10,683 nt of DNA from Candidatus Kaiserbacteria bacterium. Its GTDB lineage: Bacteria > Patescibacteriota > Minisyncoccia > Phycocordibacterales > Phycocordibacteraceae. The position numbers and the translations under genes were made by a program. This document shows, in pieces, positions 4,936 to 10,683 of the stretch. The notes beneath the pieces are model-generated. The model saw only the letters and a program-made list of their open reading frames with translations. It was not told the origin of the DNA and did not search any database. Every line of letters begins with the position of its first letter. Positions within the stretch are counted from its first letter, which is position 1. Location: the NCBI GenBank assembly GCA_011052355.1, contig DRJB01000026.1, positions 1 through 10,683 on the forward strand, in the 5' to 3' direction.

Positions 4936-6246
4936 ATGAGTGATGAAAATAAAAATGAACAGATTGATGCCACCGATGGAAATCGGAACTTTTTGTCAAA
5001 ACACAAAGACGTATCACCGGAAAAAATCCGCACCGGAGCGCGATACGCACTCATCATTCTTATAGCATTTGCCGGGGGATTATTGGTTGGTGGGCTTTAT
5101 CAAAGCTCAACCTCTTCCACTGCAACTCACCTCACGTTCACCGGAGGAAGTACAAACACCACGCCGGACACATCGGCAAACATGAGCGGGTTTTGGGGAG
5201 CGTGGAATCTCTTGAAGTCAAATTTCGTGGAAACACATGCCTCCTCAACAATTCCGAACACCTCGCAAGAAGTATACGGAGCCATCAAAGGATTGACCGC
5301 TTCATACGGAGACCCCTACACCGTCTATATGCCTCCCCAAGATGCAAAAGTATTTAAGCAAGATATTACCGGTAGTTTTGGCGGTGTTGGTATGGAGATT
5401 GGTGTTAAAAATAATGTTCTCACGGTCATCTCTCCGCTAAAAAACACTCCCGCTGCGCGGGCAGGCATACTCTCCGGAGATACAATCGTTGCCATTGACC
5501 ATAAACCAACCGATACTATATCGGTTGATGCGGCAGTTAAACTTATTCGCGGAAAAATAGGAACAACAGTGGTGCTTTCAATCTTACGTAATGGAAAAAT
5601 ACTCACCATTAAAGTTGTACGCGCCAACATTGAAATACCGGAGATGAAATACCACCTCAATAAAAAGAGTAACACTTTTTATATAGCGCTTTATACATTT
5701 ACCGCAAACTCTCCGCAATTGTTTGATAATGCTCTTCAAAAATTTAAGGCTTCCGGCTCTCGCAAACTCATTATTGACCTTCGCGGAAACCCCGGTGGAT
5801 ATCTAAGCGCGGCAGTTGATATTGCAAGCCACTTCTTGCCAAAGGGCGATGTCATCGTAACAGAAGATTACAAAGGGAAAAAGCCAAACGTGGTACACAG
5901 AAGCATTGGCTATGATGATATTTCACCAAACACAAAAATAGCAGTGCTTATTAACCAAGGGTCCGCCTCCGCCGCTGAGATTTTGTCCGGAGCGCTTCAA
6001 GACCATCATCGTGCAATTCTCATCGGTACTCGCTCATTTGGAAAGGGCTCAGTACAGGAAATGTTTACCATTGATGGTGGGTCATTGAAGATAACAGTGG
6101 CAAGGTGGTTGACGCCGTCCGGTAAATCAATTTCAGATGGTGGGCTAACTCCAAACATAAAAGTGAATATCACACAATCTGACATTACGAAAGGAACAGA
6201 CCCACAAATGGCGCGCGCAATACAATATCTTACGGAAGGGAAGTAA
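4936..6246 (+). CDS. S41 family C-terminal processing peptidase, membrane-anchored
   Basis: Members of this family (CtpA/Prc) cleave proteins near their C-termini in the cell envelope and in several bacteria act on peptidoglycan hydrolases or regulators. The 436-residue product has a cytoplasmic polar N-terminus, one membrane segment (about 37-55), a Ser/Thr-rich linker, a PDZ domain (about 145-225, starting GSFGGVGMEIG) and the S41 protease fold. DLRGNPGG (281-288) is the conserved core, and GSASAAEI with S345 and SFGKGSVQ with K370 give the Ser/Lys dyad; their 25-residue spacing matches E. coli Prc. All catalytic parts are present, so it should be active outside the membrane. The substrate is not evident. 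ATG 4936 is the first in frame and has no Shine-Dalgarno site. A long hairpin follows the stop. Confidence 0.93.
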   Translation: MSDENKNEQIDATDGNRNFLSKHKDVSPEKIRTGARYALIILIAFAGGLLVGGLYQSSTSSTATHLTFTGGSTNTTPDTSANMSGFWGAWNLLKSNFVETHASSTIPNTSQEVYGAIKGLTASYGDPYTVYMPPQDAKVFKQDITGSFGGVGMEIGVKNNVLTVISPLKNTPAARAGILSGDTIVAIDHKPTDTISVDAAVKLIRGKIGTTVVLSILRNGKILTIKVVRANIEIPEMKYHLNKKSNTFYIALYTFTANSPQLFDNALQKFKASGSRKLIIDLRGNPGGYLSAAVDIASHFLPKGDVIVTEDYKGKKPNVVHRSIGYDDISPNTKIAVLINQGSASAAEILSGALQDHHRAILIGTRSFGKGSVQEMFTIDGGSLKITVARWLTPSGKSISDGGLTPNIKVNITQSDITKGTDPQMARAIQYLTEGK

Positions 6247-6261
6247 TATTTTAGGATATTG

Positions 6262-6307
6262 ATGGCCGGTGCTTTATAGAAGCGAGCTTCTATAAAGCAC
6301 CGGCCAT
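6262..6307. repeat. 21-bp perfect stem-loop after the S41 protease gene
   Basis: Arms 6262-6282 and 6287-6307 are perfect complements (starting ATGGCCGGTGC) around a CGAG loop, 15 bases after the protease stop. No T-tract follows, so it is a terminator only if T-tract-less hairpins terminate in this organism; 3'-end protection of the mRNA is the other obvious role. The scpB -35 begins 6 bp downstream. Confidence 0.85.
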
Positions 6308-6312
6308 ACTAT

Positions 6313-6341
6313 TTGCGCCATCCACACTGTGCGAGTATGCT
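6313..6341 (+). promoter_or_regulatory. scpB promoter, near-leaderless
   Basis: TTGCGC (6313-6318) and TATGCT (6336-6341) are separated by 17 bp, with the -10 ending 8 bp before ATG 6350. An overlapping extended -10 (TGC-TATAGA, 6338-6346) is an alternative. No Shine-Dalgarno sequence is present. Confidence 0.45.
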
Positions 6342-6349
6342 ATAGATAT

Positions 6350-6904
6350 ATGCATATAGATACTCTCTCGGCACACATTGAATCTGTTTTGTTTGCAACC
6401 GAGAAGCCAATGTCGCGCAAAAGCCTGGAAACTCTTTTTAATGTTTCGCGTGTAGAAATTGATGAGGCGATAGAGCACTTAAGTGGCGCACTTGAGGGAC
6501 GTGGAATAACACTCATTGAAACCGATAATGAAATTACACTTCGTACCACTCCCCAAGCATCTGCATATATTACAAAAATGCGCAACGATGAGCTATCACA
6601 AGAATTGGGAAAGGCCGGGATTGAAACACTCGCAATCATTCTTTATCGTGGCGGAGCGTATAGAAGTGAAATTGATTGGATACGTGGCGTGTGTTCATCG
6701 GCAACCATACGAACACTCTCAATGCGCGGACTTATTGAAGGCACACCCGATGCACACAACAAACGAAAAATACGCTATCGCCCAACTATTGATGTACTTG
6801 CACATCTTGGCATTACGCGTATTGAGGAACTGCCTCGTTATGATGAACTGATGCGTGCGTTGTCAAACAGCGTAGAAACATCGGAAGTGACTATGTTGTC
6901 ATAG
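6350..6904 (+). CDS. scpB: Segregation and condensation protein B
   Basis: ScpB is the winged-helix kite subunit that, with ScpA, binds SMC in the chromosome-compacting condensin. The 184-residue product has an N-terminal winged helix (SAHIESVLFATEKPMSRKSL, residues 7-26) and the family signature AGIETLAIILYRGGAYRSEI with IRGVCSSATIRTLSMRGLIE (about 88-128), closing with HLGITRIEELP. ATG 6350 is preferred over an in-frame GTG at 6329 because it gives the usual ScpB N-terminus and because the promoter's -10 overlaps the region between them. scpA, usually the partner gene next door, is not in this window. The next gene, a carboxypeptidase, begins 16 bp after the stop. Confidence 0.93.
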   Translation: MHIDTLSAHIESVLFATEKPMSRKSLETLFNVSRVEIDEAIEHLSGALEGRGITLIETDNEITLRTTPQASAYITKMRNDELSQELGKAGIETLAIILYRGGAYRSEIDWIRGVCSSATIRTLSMRGLIEGTPDAHNKRKIRYRPTIDVLAHLGITRIEELPRYDELMRALSNSVETSEVTMLS

Positions 6905-6913
6905 TGCCATAAG
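6905..6913 (+). promoter_or_regulatory. Possible extended -10 for the carboxypeptidase gene
   Basis: TGC-CATAAG (6905-6913) matches TGn plus 4 of 6 of the -10 hexamer and ends 7 bp before ATG 6921. The match is poor; its position is the main argument. Read-through from scpB is equally likely. Confidence 0.25.
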
Positions 6914-6920
6914 TAAAGAC

Positions 6921-7850
6921 ATGGATGACTCCGGTATTTTTCTACTGAACACACGCTCAAGACGTATCGCAGCCGGTACTGTTATTTTTTTGTTTGTCTT
7001 CGCAATTGGCATAACCTTATATGTACATCCATATCAATTACACGACACAACAATAACTGCAAAATCAAAAACAACAGATGCTTTCTCCTCCGTCTCAATT
7101 GTTGGGAAAGCGGCGATAGTGTATGACCTTACCACTGACAAAATACTTTTCTCTAAAAATGCACACGCCCAATTACCACTTGCATCGATTACAAAACTTT
7201 TAACCGTATATACTGCGGTAAAATATCTTGGCATACACGCTCGCATTCCCATTACACACGCAGACGTTGCTGTGGACGGTGATAGTGGTTTTGACCCGGG
7301 CGAAGTATTCGCTCTGGAACCCCTTGCGGGATTTACGCTTGCAGGCTCTATAAACGATGGGGCAGTGGCAATCGCGCGCGCAACCGCATCACGTGTGAAA
7401 AAAAGTATCCCGGAGTTACTTAGTTCAGTGGCACAAGCATCGGGACTTACGCAGATATACGCCCTTAATGGAAGCGGGCTTGATTCAAGCGCCACAGTTT
7501 CGGGTGGTTATGGTAGCCCATACGATGTAGCGATACTTGCCGGAAAACTTCTCAACGAAGCCCCCGGAATCGCTTCGTTCACCACTAAATCAACCACCAC
7601 CATAACCTCTATTAATGGTATTGTGCATACAAAACAAAATACCGACCCATATGTCACAGATATAGCGGGAATACGTCTTTCCAAAACCGGCTACACCAAT
7701 CTTGCCGGTGGAAATCTTGTGGTGGTGTTTGACGCGTCGTTTGGGCATCCGGTTGCCATAGTGGTGCTAGGTTCAACCGAAAAAGACAGATTTACTGATG
7801 TTTTAAAGCTCATTAAAGCAACACGTTCCTATCTTGCAAACGTTCAGTAG
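6921..7850 (+). CDS. D-alanyl-D-alanine carboxypeptidase, S11 family (penicillin-binding)
   Basis: S11 enzymes remove the terminal D-Ala from peptidoglycan stem peptides, limiting cross-linking. All three active-site motifs are present: SITK (S89, K92), SIN (143-145) and KTG (255-257). The N-terminus has a basic stretch (TRSRR, 11-15) and one membrane segment (about 16-35), so it is probably an uncleaved anchor with the catalytic domain outside. At 309 residues it holds only the catalytic domain; the C-terminal beta-rich domain and amphipathic tail of DacA-type enzymes are absent. It lies 16 bp after scpB and directly before mraY, whose promoter overlaps its stop. A related S11 endopeptidase activity (PbpG type) cannot be excluded. 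Confidence 0.92.
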   Translation: MDDSGIFLLNTRSRRIAAGTVIFLFVFAIGITLYVHPYQLHDTTITAKSKTTDAFSSVSIVGKAAIVYDLTTDKILFSKNAHAQLPLASITKLLTVYTAVKYLGIHARIPITHADVAVDGDSGFDPGEVFALEPLAGFTLAGSINDGAVAIARATASRVKKSIPELLSSVAQASGLTQIYALNGSGLDSSATVSGGYGSPYDVAILAGKLLNEAPGIASFTTKSTTTITSINGIVHTKQNTDPYVTDIAGIRLSKTGYTNLAGGNLVVVFDASFGHPVAIVVLGSTEKDRFTDVLKLIKATRSYLANVQ

Positions 7851-7852
7851 TG

Positions 7853-7858
7853 TATAAT
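7853..7858 (+). promoter_or_regulatory. mraY consensus -10 element
   Basis: A perfect TATAAT (7853-7858) starts 2 bp after the carboxypeptidase stop and ends 6 bp before ATG 7865. No good -35 is seen at 16-18 bp spacing (TTGCAA at 7834-7839 is too close). This favours ATG 7865 over the GTG at 7850, which would lie upstream of the transcript. Confidence 0.5.
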
Positions 7859-7864
7859 GCACCT

Positions 7865-8932
7865 ATGATTGGTCATGCTGCACAAGTACTCATACCGTCC
7901 ACTATCTCTTTTGTACTTGGTATTATTATTGCCCCAATACTCGCGCACTATCTTTACGCACATCACGCGTGGAAAAAATCAAGTGGAAATGACAAGGGCA
8001 TTGGCGGTGGTGGTACACCGATTTTCAATCAACTGCACAAAGAGAGGGAAGTCTCCACTCCGCGTATGGGAGGTATTCTCATTTGGGCGGCAACATTGCT
8101 TACCGCTGGCGGATTTATCATAGCCGATTATTTTTTTGGTGGTGTGTTTTCACAGCTTGACTTCATCAACCGAGGTCAAACATGGCTTCCACTTTCCGCA
8201 TTGTTGGTAGGAGCTACCGTCGGCTTTGTAGATGATATGCTTGAGATACGAAGAGGGCACGGTGGGTTACGATTGCGCACTAGACTTCTTATTGTAGCGC
8301 TTGTCGGACTGTTTGCCGCATGGTGGTTTTATTACAAACTTGGTGTATCAAGTATCGGTATTCCATTTGGGGGAGAGTTACAATTGTCGTGGTGGTTTAT
8401 TCCGATATTCATGTTGGTAACACTTCTTATATATGCCGGTGGCACCATTGACGGCATTGACGGATTATCCGGAGGGGTTTTTTCAATTATATTTATGACC
8501 TACGCGGGCATTGCGTTTGTGCAGGGACAATTTTCACTCGCCGCATTTTCCGCAACAGTCGCCGGGGCAACGCTTGCATTTTTGTGGTTCAATGTGCCAC
8601 CGGCGCGATTTTATATGACTGAAACCGGAAGCATGGCGCTCACTTTGGCACTTTCCATAACGGCATTTTCCGCAGATTCGCTTGGTGGTGGCATTGGTGT
8701 TTCCATGTTACCGATTATCGCTTTCCCCCTTGTTGCTACTGCAACGACCACACTACTGCAAGTATGTTCAAAAAAATTCTTAGGGAAAAAGATATTTCGC
8801 ATAGCTCCGATACATCACCATTTTGAAGCAATTGGCTGGCCACCGGCAAAAGTAGCGATGCGCTATTGGATTATCACTATTATCATGGGCGTCTTTGGAT
8901 TATCACTTGCACTTATCGGGGCGGGGAGATGA
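7865..8932 (+). CDS. mraY: Phospho-MurNAc-pentapeptide transferase MraY
   Basis: MraY transfers phospho-MurNAc-pentapeptide to undecaprenyl phosphate, making lipid I at the cytoplasmic membrane. The 355-residue protein is polytopic with about ten membrane segments. It carries TPRMGGI (65-71), GFVDD (120-124; the catalytic Asp pair D123/D124), TIDGIDGLSGG (194-204) and the MraY hallmark APIHHHFEAIGWP (314-326). Two motifs deviate: the family's MGD-(T/S)-GS is MTETGS (251-256), replacing the third catalytic Asp with E253, and the Asn of the NLTDG motif is G193. The segment before TPRMGGI is Gly-rich and unlike the usual one. These may be lineage variants rather than loss of function. It sits between the carboxypeptidase and ftsW genes, as in a reduced division/cell-wall cluster. 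Confidence 0.95.
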   Translation: MIGHAAQVLIPSTISFVLGIIIAPILAHYLYAHHAWKKSSGNDKGIGGGGTPIFNQLHKEREVSTPRMGGILIWAATLLTAGGFIIADYFFGGVFSQLDFINRGQTWLPLSALLVGATVGFVDDMLEIRRGHGGLRLRTRLLIVALVGLFAAWWFYYKLGVSSIGIPFGGELQLSWWFIPIFMLVTLLIYAGGTIDGIDGLSGGVFSIIFMTYAGIAFVQGQFSLAAFSATVAGATLAFLWFNVPPARFYMTETGSMALTLALSITAFSADSLGGGIGVSMLPIIAFPLVATATTTLLQVCSKKFLGKKIFRIAPIHHHFEAIGWPPAKVAMRYWIITIIMGVFGLSLALIGAGR

Positions 8933-8954
8933 ACGATGGTGAAGAATATATACC

Positions 8955-10106
8955 ATGCGACGGTCCATACTCACTCAAGTATTTTCCGGGGATAGAGTAT
9001 TTCTCAGTATTGTTTTCATCTTGGCGATTGGCGGTATCGCAATATTTTCTTCCGCAACACTTGGGCTACTGACGCAGGCAAACACAAATGTTACTCGCAT
9101 GATAATCACACAAATAGTGTTTGGCCTTGGTGGAGGAATAATCGCTTTTGCCACATTTCGTATCATTTCAATCTCACTATTGCGCAAGGTGGCGCCATGG
9201 CTATTCGGTCTTTCATTGCTACTCACCATTTTGGTATTTATACCGGGACTTGGAGTATACGCCTACGGGGCCACAAGGTGGCTTAACCTTAAGTTTATTA
9301 CACTTCAACCGGCAGAATTTTTAAAAGTTGGAGTGGTGTTATTCGTCGCATGGTTTCTTGCACGCAATACAAAGCGACTTTCCGAATACAAATATGGATT
9401 ACTCCCTTTCTTGGGTATCATCGGCGCGCCGGCTCTGGTGCTTATCAAGCAACCAAACACAAGCACCATACTGCTTATTGGCGTCACAGCGGTTGCCATG
9501 TACTTTGTTGCCGGCGCGCCGAAACGAGATATAGGCATACTGGCGTTGCTTTCCATTCTTTTGCTTGGGGCAGTGGTTTTTACTCATCCGTACATTTTGA
9601 AACGCTTCAATACATTTGTTTATCCTACCAATGTCAGTAAACTCAAAGGGGGCTATCAGATACGCCAATCTCTCATCGCAATAGGAAATGGTGGAATAAC
9701 GGGAAGGGGATTTGGCGAGAGCGTACAAAAATTCAGCTACCTGCCGGATCCGACAGGAGACTCTATTTTTTCCGTCTATGCTGAAGAATTCGGATTCGCT
9801 GGAACAATGATACTGGTGTTATTATTTTTCTCTCTCGCCGCGCGCGGAATTTACATTTCCGCGCGCTCACATGACAGATTTAGCGCGTACGCTGCGCTTG
9901 GATTTTCAGTGCTTATTGCCACTCAAGCATTCATCAATATGGGTGCGATGCTCAAAGTAATTCCACTTACAGGGCTCCCCTTGCCTTTTATAAGCCATGG
10001 TGGCACCGCACTTCTGGTAGTGCTTGCGGAGTCCGGGTTTATTCTAAATGTTGCAGCACACAATAACAAAAAGAAAGCGAAGGGCATTATACCTGTGAGC
10101 ACATAA
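8955..10106 (+). CDS. ftsW: SEDS-family peptidoglycan polymerase (FtsW/RodA)
   Basis: SEDS proteins polymerise lipid II into glycan strands together with a class B penicillin-binding protein. The 383-residue product is polytopic with about ten membrane segments. Signatures include GATRWLNL and LQPAEFLKV (105-125), the large extracytoplasmic loop with RQSLIAIGNGGITGRGFG (237-254), DPTGDSIFSVYAEEFGF (265-281) containing the catalytic-position Asp D269, and PLTGLPLPFISHGG (337-350). The common QPD motif before the central membrane segments reads QPN (166-168). FtsW is preferred over RodA because it follows mraY by 22 bp, but no residue here decides it. Only a weak GAAG lies about 10 bases upstream of ATG 8955. 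The usual murG does not follow. A 10-bp GC-rich inverted repeat lies at 9840-9866. Confidence 0.9.
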   Translation: MRRSILTQVFSGDRVFLSIVFILAIGGIAIFSSATLGLLTQANTNVTRMIITQIVFGLGGGIIAFATFRIISISLLRKVAPWLFGLSLLLTILVFIPGLGVYAYGATRWLNLKFITLQPAEFLKVGVVLFVAWFLARNTKRLSEYKYGLLPFLGIIGAPALVLIKQPNTSTILLIGVTAVAMYFVAGAPKRDIGILALLSILLLGAVVFTHPYILKRFNTFVYPTNVSKLKGGYQIRQSLIAIGNGGITGRGFGESVQKFSYLPDPTGDSIFSVYAEEFGFAGTMILVLLFFSLAARGIYISARSHDRFSAYAALGFSVLIATQAFINMGAMLKVIPLTGLPLPFISHGGTALLVVLAESGFILNVAAHNNKKKAKGIIPVST

Positions 10107-10196
10107 GAATTTGTAACTCTAAATCCCCGTACGATTTTAACAAATATCTACCTTCTCAACATTCCAAATGAAAAACCATCACCTCCCAATATATTC

Positions 10197-10205
10197 TGGT
10201 ATACT
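10197..10205 (+). promoter_or_regulatory. purK extended -10 promoter
   Basis: TGG-TATACT (10197-10205) is an extended -10 with 5 of 6 hexamer bases, ending 7 bp before the purK ATG, so the mRNA would be leaderless or nearly so. No clear -35 is seen. The 106-bp gap after ftsW shows no terminator hairpin. Confidence 0.6.
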
Positions 10206-10212
10206 ATGAGTT

Positions 10213-10683
10213 ATGAAAAAAATTGGCATAGTGGGTGGCGGTCAATTAGGTAGAATGCTCACACAAGCAGCACACCCTCTCGGATTTCATGTTTCAATAT
10301 TGGACCCCACACCAAACGGACCGGCAGGACTTGTCGCTGACAAACAGATAGTCGCTGATTTTAAAGATGAAGCATCTATTGAAAAACTTGCCGGTACGGT
10401 AGATTTTTTAACGTTTGAAATAGAGCTTGCTGCAGCGGGTGTCCTTGATAAATTACAAAAAAGTGGAGTTTCAGTTAATCCAACCGGAGAGACTCTTTCT
10501 ATAATTAAAGATAAATTGAGACAGAAAAATTTTCTCAGAGAAAATAAAATTCCGGTTGCTGATTTTAAGGAAGTCAGTAACCGCGAAGATATTGAACGTG
10601 TAGCGGAGATTTTTAAATACCCGATTGTTTTAAAGGCACGATTTGATGCGTACGACGGTAGAGGAAATGCTTTAATTGAAACC
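10213..10683 (+). CDS. purK: 5-(carboxyamino)imidazole ribonucleotide synthase PurK, 3' end outside the window
   Basis: PurK uses ATP and bicarbonate to carboxylate aminoimidazole ribonucleotide in de novo purine synthesis; PurE then rearranges the product. The 157 residues in view start with the family motif KKIGIVGGGQLGRMLTQAA (2-20), then LDPTPNGPAG (36-45), VADKQIVADF, DFLTFEIE, and IIKDKLRQKNFLRENKIP (97-114), and reach the ATP-grasp segment PIVLKARFDAYDGRGN (137-152). These give a pre-ATP-grasp domain and the beginning of the ATP-binding domain. ATG 10213 is the only start consistent with the family; the ATG at 10205 is out of frame. It has its own promoter. The sequence looks more AT-rich than the genes to its left. 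Confidence 0.95.
   Translation, partial: MKKIGIVGGGQLGRMLTQAAHPLGFHVSILDPTPNGPAGLVADKQIVADFKDEASIEKLAGTVDFLTFEIELAAAGVLDKLQKSGVSVNPTGETLSIIKDKLRQKNFLRENKIPVADFKEVSNREDIERVAEIFKYPIVLKARFDAYDGRGNALIET

Noticed and set aside
6329..6349. Upstream GTG start for scpB
   Set aside because: It would add seven residues not typical of ScpB and would lie upstream of or within the -10 element; ATG 6350 fits both the family and the promoter.
9422..9521. Two copies of the palindrome CGGCGCGCCG (9422-9431, 9512-9521) in ftsW
   Set aside because: Each encodes Gly-Ala-Pro with preferred codons; there is no further shared sequence, so a functional repeat is not supported.
1..10683. Mobile elements, CRISPR arrays or toxin-antitoxin pairs
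   Set aside because: No transposase or integrase, no regularly spaced direct repeats and no small paired genes with known motifs were seen.

Overview
The window reads as a compact bacterial chromosome segment, most likely from a Patescibacteria/Candidate Phyla Radiation organism (Parcubacteria-like). This is inferred from small divergent housekeeping proteins, very short intergenic gaps, a minimal S11 carboxypeptidase, an MraY with altered catalytic motifs and near-absence of Shine-Dalgarno sequences. No ribosomal RNA or other phylogenetic marker is present, so the placement is not proven. I see no transposase, integrase, CRISPR array or phage gene.

Layout. Bases 1-516 hold the end of an unrecognised plus-strand gene, closed by an intrinsic terminator. 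rplU (731-1048, ribosomal protein L21) stands alone with its own promoter and a very long terminator hairpin. It converges on a minus-strand block read cysS (4720-3251), dnaB (3235-1874), recR (1865-1263), i.e. cysteinyl-tRNA synthetase, replicative helicase and recombination mediator. A 215-bp divergent region (4721-4935) holds the cysS promoter, a possible 52-codon small ORF and a tRNA-sized fold. It leads into a plus-strand block: an S41 C-terminal processing protease (4936-6246), scpB (6350-6904), a membrane-anchored D-Ala-D-Ala carboxypeptidase (6921-7850), mraY (7865-8932) and an ftsW/rodA SEDS glycosyltransferase (8955-10106). purK (from 10213) runs off the right edge.

Functional theme. 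The plus-strand block is mostly cell envelope: MraY makes lipid I, the SEDS protein polymerises lipid II, the S11 enzyme trims stem peptides, and the S41 protease acts on extracytoplasmic proteins. ScpB (condensin) ties the block to chromosome segregation. The minus block serves replication, repair and tRNA charging.

Two patterns stand out. First, many start codons sit only 6-10 bp after a sigma70-like -10 element (rplU, cysS, dnaB, scpB, mraY, purK; weaker at recR and dacA), and no gene has a convincing Shine-Dalgarno site. Most transcripts would therefore be leaderless or carry a leader of a few bases, and several promoters overlap the stop codon of the gene before. Second, perfect inverted repeats are unusually common. 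Three intergenic ones have arms of about 21-22 bp, only one with a T-tract, and shorter ones lie inside recR, dnaB, ftsW and the S41 protease gene. I found no obvious new multi-gene system; these two patterns are the parts I would examine further.
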